64,000 nt of DNA from Cladocopium goreaui (lineage: Eukaryota > Sar > Dinophyceae > Suessiales > Symbiodiniaceae), in assembly GCA_947184155.2 (NCBI GenBank), contig CAMXCT020006583.1, forward strand, positions 289,501-353,500, written 5' to 3'. Below are positions 1 to 11,413 of the stretch, piece after piece. The position numbers and the translations under genes are program-made. The first letter of the stretch is position 1. Every line of letters starts with the position of its first letter. Below the pieces are notes generated by a model. It did not search any database. It was not told the DNA's origin and saw nothing but the letters and a program-made list of their open reading frames with translations.

Positions 1-1143
1 ATATGTTGCATACACTGCATCACCAGGTCTGTTGCACACCCTGCCTTGTCATTGTTCAGCAGCTAATCATGTCTAGTATCTCAAGATTAATGGTAGGCGA
101 GCCAGTCGGCAATCAATTGGTAAGCTTTGCTACAAGACATACAGGCTATGAGAGCGAGTGGCAAGACTCTGACTGGACCTGTGTTGTGGGACCTTAGGAA
201 ATTCTAGTCTGGCTTCAGCTGTTGGTAGCATGTCGGTGGGTTTCATGAACCTCAGAAGATTATTGAATAGCCATTAACTAATAAAGTGGTCACTCATCGT
301 TTGCTACCGCTCTAGGCTCTATTTCGCGTTGAGAATGAGGTGCAATGGGCGCCAAGAGCACGCTCTACTAGAGCTTGGCGGCACTGGATGTCCTCCCGGC
401 TCAATTATACTGCATGAGTTGGATAATCTAAGCAGGGGGAACAATGGCCGGCAAGGGAAGAATTTAACTACACTGGCAGGGCTCAACATCCACCATTCTC
501 TGAGTACGGAAACCCATAGAGTTAGTGCTATACTGTCATCTGGACCCTGGGACATAATTCGATCAACTGCTCGTATCCAGTAGACTGTTCCTTGGGTCCC
601 TGGGCCTTGGCATGAACAAGCACTCCTGCGGACAAACTGCCTACTTTAAGCACAATGGGCTGTTCTAAGGGAAGGAGCTTTTCATCTTACAGAGGCTGGG
701 TCTGTATCCGTGTCCCGTAATTGAGGTCCTGGCTAGGCACGCTAGGTTGACGAGAGATACCTTATTTTGCGGACAATTGGTTAAGATGTACAAACAAAAA
801 AGCAACGGCAGCGATAATGTAATGTCAGATGCTAGCTGGAGCCATGGCACTAGTAGTTAAGAGGCACCAGCCAGTGCAGCAACTACCTTCATCATGTCCG
901 AATTTGTCCACCTCTGGGGTATTATTTAAGAGTGGACTGGTCACTCAGTATTTGCACAGGGTTCGCAATGCCTACCATCCACATGGGATGCCCGCAGCAT
1001 GGTAGGGACGTAAAGGCCATGCGGGAAAAACAACATTTAGATACAACAGAGGGTCCAGGAAGACAGCGATGCCCACATCTTTCGTTCGGACAGATGGCAA
1101 GTCCAATTCAGTTGTGGCAATTGGAGTCTCACCTTAGCCACCG
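1..1143. other. Unassigned stretch with a degraded copy of a local repeat
   Basis: No gene is recognised. The part around 305-430 (CTCTAGGCTCTAT followed by GAGGTGC and a GGGCG block) is a diverged third copy of sequence found at about 1650-1770 and 2395-2520. Short open frames here have no recognisable domain and are treated as chance. Confidence 0.4.
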
Positions 1144-1842
1144 CTCCTTTCTGTGTCTTGCACCACTCCGAAGGGGCCTGAGTTCATCGATGCGTTGGAG
1201 CGCTTCCGTACACAATTGAAATGGTCCTTGTCCATCATTGGGAAAGCTTGCGATGTCCTAACAGGTGGCTAATCCGAGAGGCTGGTGTGTGCAGGAAATT
1301 ATTTGCCAGGAATCTTATCAGCTACTTTCCACTGATTTTTGAAGTCCCCGGAGTTAACGCTGTTCCGTGCAAACGGATTTCGGAGCTACGGTTACCGCCC
1401 ACAACCCTGATCCTTAGGCCATGGGTCTTGGCAGACACAAGCAAGCCTGTTTCAAGCTGCTATTTGGCGCACATGCATGCGAGCTATCATAAACGAATGC
1501 CTGGTGGTCTGGTTAAGCTCCGTCCAGGAGGCTAGCGCTAAGACTTGCTGACCCCGGTATGGGGCAGTGTGCCATGTTTCAAAATGGTAGGTAGAGACTC
1601 GCCATTACCCAAGGTGCCCTTGGGAACAGCAGCCGTCGTAAACTGCTAGTACTCTAGGCTCTATCAGGCTCTGGGTATGAGGTGCCTTTGGGCGGCGAGA
1701 ACGCTATCTTGTTTAATTGGGCAACACGTATTATCCTACCGGCTCTATCGCTGCACAAGGGAAGCATTATCGTAGTACTTCTCCATTCTGTGCCGGTGGT
1801 GCATGGCTCTGGATCGTCAGCGGCAACAATTGGAAGTGAGTC
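1144..1842 (+). repeat. Diverged direct duplication, copy 1
   Basis: This segment aligns by eye, start to end, with 1905-2582: CTCCTTTCTGTG, the GGGGCCTGAGTTCATCGATGCG block, ACCCAAGGTGCCCTTG and CTACCGGCTCTATC occur in the same order in both. The conceptual translation homologous to the open frame of copy 2 is broken here by stops and shifts. Function unknown. Confidence 0.7.
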
Positions 1843-1904
1843 CATTGCCAAAAATTAAAAATCATCAAAAATGCATTTCGAGCACCTCCTTGGCATGAAC
1901 AAGC

Positions 1905-2582
1905 ACTCCTTTCTGTGCCTTGCACCACTCCGAAGGGGCCTGAGTTCATCGATGCGCGGAAATACTTCCATACACAATTGGAATGGTCCTTGACCCTCAT
2001 TGGGAAACTTTGCGATGTCCTAAAAAGAGGCGTATCCGAGAGGCTGGCTTGTGCAGGAAATTATTTGCTAGAAAATCTTGTCAGCTACTTTCCACTGATT
2101 GTTAAAGTCCACGGAGTGAACGCTGTTCTATGCGAAAGGATTTTGGAGCTACAGTTGTGGCCCAAATCCCTGATGCTTAGGCCAGAGGTCTTGGCAGACA
2201 CAAGTAAGCCTGCTTACGAGCTGCGAGCTATCACGAACGAATGCCTGGTGCTCTGATTAAACTCCGTCCAGGAGACCAGCGCTAAGACTTGCTGACTCCG
2301 GGATGGGGCAGTGTGCCGTAGTTCGAAGTGGTATGAGAGACTCGCTATTACCCAAGGTGCCCTTGAGAACAGTAGCTGTCCTAAGCTGCTAGTATTCTAG
2401 GCTCTATTGGCATGAGGTGCCTATGGGCGGCGAGAACATTATCTACTTTAATTTAACAGCACATCTTGTCCTACCGGCTCTATCACACCGCACGAGGGAG
2501 GCATAATCGTGGTACTTCTCTATTCTATGCCGGTGGTGCAGGTGCTGGATCTGCAGCGGGGGCATGTGGGAATGGGAGTCCA
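1905..2582 (+). repeat. Diverged direct duplication, copy 2, with a 113-codon open frame
   Basis: This is the second copy of the 1144-1842 segment. A frame at 1915-2256 stays open for 113 codons (it contains GPEFIDARKYFHTQLEWSL and VSYFPLIVKVHGVNAVL), and the first copy retains recognisable but broken versions of the same peptides. That suggests a once-coding, duplicated gene fragment. I do not recognise the protein. It may be part of a mobile element. Confidence 0.55.
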
Positions 2583-4169
2583 CCACTTAAGAGCAGCCAT
2601 CATTTATTAGCGGATTCTGCGGAGTTGCTTATGGTCACGCGGTTGGTAGTTTAACAACTCAAAAGATAGTGCGCCAGTTGGCAGGATGCAATACTAATTA
2701 CAATACTGTAAGCGTAAGTGCTGCTTGGCCTAGCACGCTGCCAACAGGGCAATAACTATCAGGGACCAGGCATTCTTTGATGTGAGAATCTGGACAAGCG
2801 ACAAGTAATCAACCGCTCTGTCTGGGAGCAAGATTTATCCATTAGTCCGTTTGCCACATCCACTCACAGGATTAGCTACTATGTGGAAGATGTGGGGTCA
2901 AACTCCTGGGTAGTACGTTGTGAATAAACCATGCTGATTAAAGCGGAGAAGATATGTCTTTTCCTGGAACATGCGTGTCATCAGTAACTACCCAGCATTT
3001 ATTGGATCTGCTCGTGAACAGGGAAGGGTCATCCGTTCGTTATTATTACGACGTACGTTGTTTGAATGGGAGATAAAATAGAAGGAAAGTAGCACATTAT
3101 CATGAGTATGGCACTCGAGTAGGTAGACCCGAAACTAGCGACTCCAAAAAAGCACCTTAAGACTTCATGTGCCATGGAAACACTGCACAAGTGGAGAGGA
3201 GGATTGAATATATGGCATGGCACAGGACTGATCTATGGACAGACAGAGAGCGGGATTCAAAGACCATTACAAATCACGACTGCTTGTAACGTATTACATA
3301 TCAGTCCGTAGGGGCCTAAGCAACTTGAGGCGGGTCACTATTGCGGTTTTCCATTACCCAAGGTACCCTTGGGAACAGAAATGGTCGCACGGCAGGTACA
3401 TAGCGATGATTTTACTTAGAGTCCATCCTTTCAGGGCAAGATGTTGCGCTCAATGCTTTACGATGCCTATGTTAGCGAAGGAGCTGGAGTACAGAGAAGT
3501 TTTTGTTTTTTGTGTTTGTTTTTTTTTGGGGGCGGACCCCCCCTCACCTTTTCCCCAGGGTGGGAGGTTGATTTTCTCTGAACACCCAGAGAGAGGCATA
3601 CACGAGATAAAAACATAGCGGAGCGATACTGCGGGATGGACTGTTGGTCAAAGGTGAGGTGGACGAAGCCGCGTTGAACAGTTACTACAGCCTGTTAATC
3701 TATTAACATTGGCGGAAATGATTGAGCGTGGCTGATTTTCCGCGGGCGGCTGGTCCTGGGTCGTTTTCACAGGATTACAGAGTCCCTTGTAGTGCCATGT
3801 TATTAGTGGGCCGCAAAAAGTCGTCCTTATGTTGGAGTCCTCCACGTTAAAGCTGGTGCGTTGGTACTTTGTTAGGCTCGCTAGCTAAATGAGAAAGGGG
3901 ATCTTAGACTACTCAAGGCGAAGGTTCAGGATTATGATGTTCCCATGGGTCTGGCAAGGGCGGGGAGAGCTACCCAGAGTACCCCTGGGAGCCAACCCTA
4001 CCGGGCAAGACCAGTGTACATGAGGCATGTGAACTAACTTGGCGGAAGGATGGGTACAAATACGGTAGTGAGCAGATGAGGCCTACGGAGAATAGGAGGT
4101 CTCAATCAGCAATAACTACATTGCAGCAGCCAAGGCTGCCTGGTGAGTGACCAGGTCTTGGGGTTGGTC
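2583..4169. other. No recognised gene; isolated fragments of local repeats
   Basis: The ACCCAAGGTNCCCTTGGGAACAG motif of the upstream duplication recurs at about 3357 and, more diverged, at about 3964. At 3500-3560 there is a T/G-rich run followed by C-rich sequence, as seen in other repeat remnants of this window. Open frames of up to 127 codons show no domain. The polymerase-like reading frame ends at 4170, so this stretch lies beyond the 3' end of that gene. Confidence 0.4.
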
Positions 4170-5385
4170 TTAATTGTAACTCACTCCCGTCGGGCGCTCG
4201 CGTCGAGCACGCAGTTTGGCAAGGGCTTCCAAGGGCGTGGCGCAGATGTGTGGGGAGCCTTGCGCACTGCGCTGTTTACGTTGGGAGCTGTGGGGTGCAC
4301 GACGGGTAAGGGACAGGGCATGGCTGCTGGCGGTATGCTTGAGGGTGTCTACATATGCCTCGCGTGCTGTGCTAAGGGGGGTGGCTTTAAACCATGTCTG
4401 ACCAAAGTAGAGCTGGTGACTGGACAGAACTTCCTGCTCGATCTGTCTTAACATTTGCTCAGGAGGCGGGGGAGCAACCAAGAAGCCATCATGCAGCCAT
4501 ACCACAGACTGTGTCGGGTGGCGGGCAATGAGTGCACGAATGGTATCCTCAACAATTGTGGCTTCAAAGTGTTCTAGCAAGCGAAAAGCGCTATCGTTCT
4601 GGTTGACCAGGAAACCTGGGCGGAACCGCGGCAGCAACTGAGTAGTCAGGGTTGTACTTAAAGACTCGAGCTGGCAGAGGATCGCGCCGACACTAGCACT
4701 GGGGGAGTCGTCAACCAGAGAACTTAGATATCGGTATGTAGCAGCAAGGGAGCTATTGATAATTCGCAACGGGAGCTGCTTGATGGTGTCAGGGCAGGCC
4801 GCCTCAACTTTCTGAATATAGGGGTCTCGGGCTAGCTGCGCGCGGAACTCATCGATGGCTGGAAGAGGTACCAAGTCGGGCGCAAAACGTAGTCCCAGGC
4901 GCCGAACAAGTTCATAGAAGGATCCCTTAAGGTCAATTTCGCAGTGATTTTGTCCGAACAGTAACAGCCTGGCAGCTCGCGGTATTCGCTGGCCTCCTAT
5001 GGTGCAGCAGTATCTTCGTCCGCAGTTATCAGCAGCTTTGGGGGAATAGTCAATTTCAATACTGCAGTTTTGCGGCAGACATAGAGAAAGATAGGATTCG
5101 ATCAGCTGACGGTGATGGAGGTGGAGGGTTACATGTTTTCGGAGAAGACTGTGATCGATGCGGGGCCTCTCTACCAGAGTAAGAATGGGCTGGCTCCAAG
5201 TTTGATCAAAACTTTGAATGTGGAAGCCTCCGACCCGAAAGAGGCCAGTTGGGAAAGATGGCTTGATGGACACCGGTCCAGCATTCCGATTAAGGGCAGC
5301 AGGGTTGCTTCTATATTTAGCCAACAGGAACTGAGTGGCTTGTCCAGCCAAATCATCGGCTATGCCATTGGCCACTCTCGGCAGA
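4170..5385 (-). pseudogene. C-terminal part of the large mobile-element gene: palm-polymerase-like domain
   Basis: About 400 open codons read leftward from the inserted DNA at 5386 to a stop at 4170. I recognise two polymerase-like signatures. One is EIDLKGSFYEL (near residue 167 of the open frame), placed like a motif A aspartate. The other is VVWLHDGFLVAPPP (near residue 312), placed like a motif C with His-Asp. HD in motif C is known from single-subunit T7-like RNA polymerases (HDSF) and family A DNA polymerases (HDE), but overall likeness is too weak to name a family. Upstream on this strand the frame joins, once the 13.25-kb insert is removed, to helicase motif VI at 18.65-18.75 kb, so it is the C-terminal region of a hydrolase-helicase-polymerase protein. 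The C-terminal tail is rich in Arg and Ser. The first ~18 codons of the open frame belong to the inserted element, not to this gene. Domain naming is inference. Confidence 0.6.
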
Positions 5386-5601
5386 TACAATGACAGAACG
5401 TTGCGGAGGTCTGAAAAAAGGACCGTCAGACAGTTCAAAACATGGAGCCGTTTTGCTGGTGCCTGACCAGCATTTGTTCAGTGTGGAAACAGCTGCGCTG
5501 GCTAACTGTGCATGCCTGTTCAACGGCTCTGATTGAATTTGTAGAGACGAAAAACCCTGCTGTTGCACCATAGTGACCCCACTGTGACCTCCATAGGCTC
5601 C

Positions 5602-5859
5602 ATGGCTGACGGCGCGCATGATTTGGCAGCTGCGACCTCTATGGGCTCTATGGCTGACGGTGCAGCTGTGACCTCCTCCGTGGCTGCGCCTGTGATCTCT
5701 ACTACTATGACTGACGTGCTGGGCGACCTTAAGCGGAGAAGGCAGGAGTTGAAAGCTTCGCTGAAAGACGTCAGCAAAACGCTGAAAAGCGAAAGCAAAA
5801 AGCAGAAGAGACTCATCGCCAAAGCTGGGCGATTGAGCAAAGAGGACTTGTTTTTTTGA
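5602..5859 (+). pseudogene. Coiled-coil ORF, frame-shifted in copy A
   Basis: Same protein as at 13150-13437, but the run of T after GAGGACTTG is one base shorter here (7 instead of 8). The frame therefore ends right after EDLFF, and the LMARQTQASV tail is lost. The body (DLKRRRQELKASLKDV, then SKKQKRLIAKAG) is a highly charged, Leu-containing coiled-coil segment. No known family is assigned. A role as a first exon or DNA-binding partner of the neighbouring transposase is a guess. Confidence 0.5.
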
Positions 5860-7813
5860 TGGCACGCCAAACTCAGGCGAGTGTGTAGTCTTTTCAACCT
5901 TGGCTACATTGTAGTTTCTTCACTGGGGCGCCAGTTGGTGCGCACCGCTGGGGAACAGCAAAGCTTTGGTTTTCTTCACCTTAGCGCCGGTTAGTGCGCA
6001 TGACAAAAGGTGTTAATGACTTTCAAGGTTGCATCAATGAACAGCAGCATCTGTGTTTGAAGGCTCGATGTTCAACCTGTTGTATGACATAGTGTTTAGA
6101 TGAGTAACTGACGTTCTGCAATGCGACGATGTTTAAGCTGCTTTTTTGCGAGGAACATCCCGCCCATGAAGCGACCAGGATTCACTTCACAACGGAGGCC
6201 TGGCTTACTTCCTCCAGAAGCATTTCTAGTTTTGAGTGTTGTAAAGTTTTAGCGGGTCGGTAACGCTTGTCTGCTGTGCACGGACTCACTACCCTGATGT
6301 GGTCATTTGCTTGTCCTCGTTTCCCTTTATTTACTTATTTCCTCCTCTTCTCACGTGGAACAAAACAAAACATCATTGGAGATTGTGCAAATGATGATTT
6401 TTTATTTCGGGCAGTTTCGACCTTCATCTTTTGAGGGCTGAAGATGCCCTTGTGTGCCGGTGTCAATCAGATGCGCGGGCCAGCAGTGCAACTACTTTTG
6501 CAGCCACTTTGCAGGGAGATACCATTGAAGAGTGGCCCATTTTCACCGACATGTTGTCTTATTTGCCCGACGTTTGCATCAACGCTGAAATTGTGGTAGT
6601 AATGTGTGGGTGACATAACACAAAATGCTTCTTGTGACATGTCCATGTGCATTTTGACTGCGCAGGCTCGCACAAAATGCTTGCCTTGGAATACGGGTCC
6701 GGCATTTTCCCTGCAAATTTCCACACGAAATGCCTCTTATCACATGTCCATGTGCATTTCGCCTGCGCGGGCTCGCGCAAAACGCTGGGGGACGTTTGCA
6801 GTTGACTTGTCAATAGCGGTTTATAGATAGGTTAAGCGTTGCGCTTGACCATTTGGACTTTGGTTTGGAGACCCGGCAGGCTTTCTGAAACAGAGTGTGC
6901 CACCCTGTCTGATTTCCCGCTCTTTGTTGGGACCTAGCACGTGACGCTTAGATCGGCTTGAACACAGCGATCATCCATGAAGCTGGCGTGAAACTATCGC
7001 GTTTCCGTCTTGTATTTTAAATGTCAGATGTTCAGTTGGAGATGTTCCAACCTTGTGAGCTGATTCACAAACATGAATGCACCAACTGTCAGTTTAAACA
7101 AACGTGCAACGATCAATGAATGTTGCTTGTCATTTAACATGTGTAATGCAAACGGGGTCACTCATTTCTTTTTCTCAAGAAATGTTTGGATTCAAGTGGG
7201 TTTTGTGTCACCGTGCCAGTGTGATCCAGCTTGGAACAATTTAAGATTTTCCCCATGCTTTGACAGGAAAAAGAAAACTGAATGTGCAAGTGTGTTTCAG
7301 CTTCAACTTGTCGACGGCAGTTTTTCACATGTCCGCATGTCACATGTTATTTTTGGTTTTATTTTCACATGCGTTTTTTTTCTGCGCGTAACTTGGAAGG
7401 ATGACTTCTAGACTTGGCGTCTTAGCCGGTAACTTATATATATATATAATATAGGTTTGTCTGAAAATGAGTAGTTTACGTCATTTTCAACATGACATGA
7501 AATGTCACCACCGGATGAGCGGAATTCGTTTTTTTGTTTCATGGCTTATTCACCACGAGAACAATTTTTTTCAAACCAACCAACTCAAAACAAATCAGTT
7601 TGAGTGAGTTCGTTTGTTTTGTTTGTAAGAAGCAGTCACAACATGTGACATCTTTGTTTTGCTTCAAGGGAAGCAACCATGTGATTTCGGTTTTGCTGGT
7701 TGTTTACGACGTTTTTGACGGGGAGACGTTGTAGTAAGGTGTAACTCGTTGTTTCGCGGTAAGTAGACTGCACGCACGCGAGCATAAAGATCCTTATTTG
7801 GGATTCTACATAT
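5860..7813. other. Interior of element copy A without recognised gene
   Basis: Contains an internal repeat at 6620-6780, where CACAAAATGCTT or CACGAAATGCCT with CATGTCCATGTGCATTT occurs twice about 110 bp apart, and a short (TA)n run near 7435-7450 that is shorter in copy B. The open frames, up to 112 codons, look non-coding. Confidence 0.4.
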
Positions 7814-7819
7814 TTGCAG

Positions 7820-9415
7820 CCTGCTACCGCAAAAACGTCAAAAATATCCAGTTTGCAGCTGTCACATTTTCACCTGGGAGCCTGCCACCGCAAAAAAAAA
7901 TCTAAAAAGGTTCAGTTTTCAACTGCCGCACTCACCTGGGAGCCTGCCACCGCAAAAACGTCAATAATATCGAGTTTGCAGCTGTCACATTTTCACCTGG
8001 GAGCCTGCCACCGGAAAAAAAATAACAGGAAAAATCAACTTGCAGCTGTCGCATTCTCACCTGGAAGTAAACCAACAAAAAATTCCCAGTTTCCTGAAAT
8101 CTGGTAGATGAACTTTTGTCGAGGTGGGATAGAATAAGGTTTTTTTTAAATCATATCAATCTTCCTTTGTGTGAAAAAAAAGTTCTAATCTATCCCACCT
8201 TCTGTTTTGCAATCTGGATTTGACATTTTTTTGATGGCAGGCCCCCAGATGATACACTTGCAAGCTGCACATTTGTTCATTTTTTGTGGTGGCAGACTCC
8301 CAGATGACTGTGGTAGTTGAAAGTTGAAAGCTAACCTTCTTTACTTTTTTTTTTGGCGGTGGCAGGCCCCCAGGCGAAAATGTGACAGCTGCAAACTGGA
8401 TATTCTTGACGTTTAGGCGGTGGCAGGCTCCCAGATGAGAATGCGACACTTGCAAGCTGCACATTTGTTCCCTTTTTCGGGTGGCAGGCGCCCAGATGAG
8501 CGTGACAGTTGCAAACTGAAATTTCTTGACCTTTTTTTTTTGCGGTGGCAGGCTCCCAAGTGAAAATGTGACAGCTGCAAGCTGGATATTCTTGATTTTT
8601 TTGCGGTGGCAGGCTCCCAGCTGAACCTTCTTGACCTTTCTTTTGCGGTGGCAGGCTCCCAAGCGAAAATGTGACAGCTGCAAGCTGGATATGCTTGACG
8701 TTTTTGCGGTGGCAGGCTCCCAGATGAGCGTGGCAGTTAAAAACTAAACCTTCTTTACCTTTTTTTGCGGTGGCAAGCTCCCAGGTGAAAATGTGACAGC
8801 TGCAAGCTGGATATTCTTGACGTTTTTGCGGTGGCAGGCTCCCAGATAAGTGTGGCGGTTGAAAGCTGAACCTTCTTTGCTCTTTTTTTTGGCGGTGGCA
8901 GGCTCCCAGGTGAAAATGTGACAGCTGCAAGCTGCCTATTCTTGACGTTTTTGCGGTGGCAGGCTCCCAGATGAGTGTGGCAGTTGAAAACTAAACCTTC
9001 TTTACTTTTTTTTTCGGTGGCAGGCTCCCAGGTGAAAATGTGACAGCTGCAAGCTGCCTATTCTTGACGGTTTTGCGGTGGCAGGCCCCTAGATGAGTGT
9101 GGCAGTTGAAAACAAAACCTTCTTTACCTTTTTTTTTGCGGTGGCAGGCTCCCAGGTGAAAATGTGACAGCTGCAAGCTGGATATTCTTGACGTTTTTGC
9201 GGTGGCAGGCTCCCAGATGAAAATGCGACACTTGCAAGCTACACCTTCTGTGGTTTTTTGCGGTGGCAGGTTCCCAGATGAGTGCGTCAGTTGAAAGCTG
9301 AACCTTCTTAACCTTTTTTTTTGCGGTGGCAGACTCCCAGGTGAAAATGTGCATTTTTGCGGTGGCAGGCCCCCAGATGAGTGCAGCAGTTGAAAGCTGG
9401 ACCTTTTTTTTTTCC
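7820..9415. repeat. Minisatellite with arms in opposite orientation (copy A)
   Basis: A unit of about 60-70 bp built around GCGGTGGCAGGCTCCCAG and GTGACAGCTGCAAGCTG. About four units lie in one orientation at 7820-8060 (reading CTGGGAGCCTGCCACCGC on the + strand). After a ~150-bp spacer, about twenty units lie in the opposite orientation at 8220-9415. A transcript could fold into long double-stranded stems. Long open frames across it are a by-product of the repeat. Confidence 0.85.
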
Positions 9416-9589
9416 CCGGCGACAGGTTGTAACATTCGCTTCGGGGTCCTGGTATGAGGTTGTGGTATGAGGCAGGCCCTTGCGTAGCAACGTAGTGCGT
9501 ATAGAGTTGTTTCTTCTACCAAAACAAGTTCCTGTTGCTGCAGCTGCGATAATGTCTAACCTGATCTGTTCTTGTTGTTTCTGGCAAGC

Positions 9590-9707
9590 AGAACTGGCGA
9601 TGAGGGATGAATTTAACGTTGGGCTAAGGTGCTTAAACGTTCAAGATACCACAAAAGGTTTTGGTTCATTTTGACAGCAGAACGGTGGTCATGGAAGTCC
9701 AAAACAT

Positions 9708-9738
<31 letters not shown>

Positions 9739-9933
9739 TGGACGCAAGGGTTGCGATGCAGCTTTTGGCGTGAGCCTCAAATTTTTGTGGAAGAAGTGGG
9801 CCGTTTTTGGCAAGCAGAACTGGCGATGAGGGATGAATTTAACGTTGGGCTAAGGTGCTTAAACGTTCAAGATACCACAAAAGGTTTTGGTTCATTTTGA
9901 CAGCAGAACGGTGGTCATGGAAGTCCAAAACAT

Positions 9934-9964
<31 letters not shown>

Positions 9965-10230
9965 TGGACGCCAGGGTTGCGATGCAGCTTTTGGCGTGAG
10001 CCTCAAATTTTTGTGGAAGAAGTGGGCCGTTTTTGGCAAGCAGAACTGGCGATGAGGGATGAATTTAACGTTGGGCTAAGGTGCTTAAATGTTCCAGATG
10101 CCACAACAGGTTTTTCTTCATTTTGACAGCAGAACGGTGGTCATGGAAGTCCAATACATCTAAGGAGCGTGTAACAACTCACCTGCCGAATGGACGCCAG
10201 GGTTGCGATGCAGCTTTTGGCGTGCGCCTG
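9590..10230 (+). repeat. 226-bp tandem repeat, about three units (copy A)
   Basis: Units begin near 9590, 9816 and 10042 at GGCAAGCAGAACTGGCGATG and are almost identical. Each unit holds the same short open frame (EVGRFWQAELAMRDEFNVGL followed by RCLNVQDTTK), which reads like a once-coding exon that has been tandemly multiplied. In copy B the first unit keeps an extra SESASRAM segment missing here. No domain is recognised. Confidence 0.75.
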
Positions 10231-11072
10231 AGCGAACCAGTTTATACATCTGAGTTTGCATGTCTCTTCATGATTGCGTAGTACGACGCGCGTTTGTGGA
10301 AGGCCCAGTACTGTTTGTTGGCAGGTGCAGCTGCTTAGTTGAAAGAAAAGCCGCAGGGGATCCCCTTGAACCCCTGCAGTCAATGTTGACATGCCGCGGA
10401 CTTTTCAGAATAAATGTTTGATGTCTATCGAGGAGACCTCCCAGAATGAAAGCCTTTCATGTCTATTGATGTCTGTTCGATCGGTATTCAAACATTGACA
10501 AATTTCAACATTGACCGCAGGGGTCGCAGGGGATTGGGTGTGGTCACATTTTTCTAGGGGTCTCTAGCAAACGAAATGAGAACGCAGAAATAGATAAGAT
10601 GGGACGGAATTAATTACATTAGCAGAAAAAGCGACTAGAAGAATGTAGACGTAGCTGACACAGCATGCTGTGGTGAATTGTGGCCCCTGATACCGTCAGT
10701 GCGCACGATGCTTCAGTACAGATCTTACGTCGATTTCGTGCAGAGCACAGCTGCCCACACCACAAGATTAAAAGGCGTGCTGTGTGCCGTCATGCTTTTG
10801 GGTTCTCTGGCCCACCTTGCTTTTGTCACTTTAACGCTGACTGCAGGGGTTGCAGGGGACTTGGACTGGCCCAGATGTTATCATTGTACTGAGGAGCTGG
10901 AATGAAACATTTCGCCTGCAGCCATCCTGTGAAGGCTCCACCGACCTTTGCATGCTCTTCGAGAATATCCTTCACTATTTCCGATTGGCTACATTGTCTT
11001 TGCCGTGATGGGGCCATTTTTGGAATCGAAATATAGGCCCTATTTAGGGGTTCATGGTTTGTTCTGTGATAG
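10231..11072. other. Right end of element copy A
   Basis: No gene recognised. GCAGGGG at 10353-10359 pairs with CCCCTGC at 10371-10377 as a hairpin; the same hairpin is at 17916-17940 in copy B. GCAGGGGTYGCAGGGG motifs recur near 10519 and 10845. The right terminal sequence GTTCTGTGATAG ends at 11072, followed by TA. Confidence 0.5.
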
Positions 11073-11413
11073 TATCTTCAGCGGGGGTGTGCCACTCAGT
11101 GCATTGGAGGATCTTCTCAAGCGCGCAAAGCTGCGCCACACGGTTTGTTTGGTTCATTTTTTGCGGGGGTGCCTTTGCAGATGTAGGAAATAGGCTTTGG
11201 TGCCCCCGCCTTGTCAGGCGCCGTGCCTTTGGTGTCGGAGCGGCGCGGTGCTTTCAGGACTGTTTCAACAAAAATGCCACGGAACTTTTTTGGAACCATC
11301 CGGATTACTTGAGACTTGCATCCCTACTTGTGCTTTTTTGGCCATGTGCAGTTTTTGCCTCAAGAGCAGCATCCCTACTTGTGCTTTTCCATTTGGTGGC
11401 TTGGAGGCCTTGG

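Larger units (their letters stand above)
5388..11072 (+). mobile_element. 5.7-kb TA-flanked element, copy A
   Basis: Nearly identical in sequence and order to 12935-18635, with only scattered substitutions and small indels visible. It has TA on both sides (5386-5387 and 11073-11074) and inverted terminal sequence (CAATGACAGAAC at the left, GTTCTGTGATAG at the right). Contents in order: a short coiled-coil coding frame, about 2 kb without a recognised gene, an inverted-arm minisatellite, a 226-bp tandem repeat, and a right end rich in GCAGGGG motifs. It encodes no transposase of its own. Confidence 0.85.
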
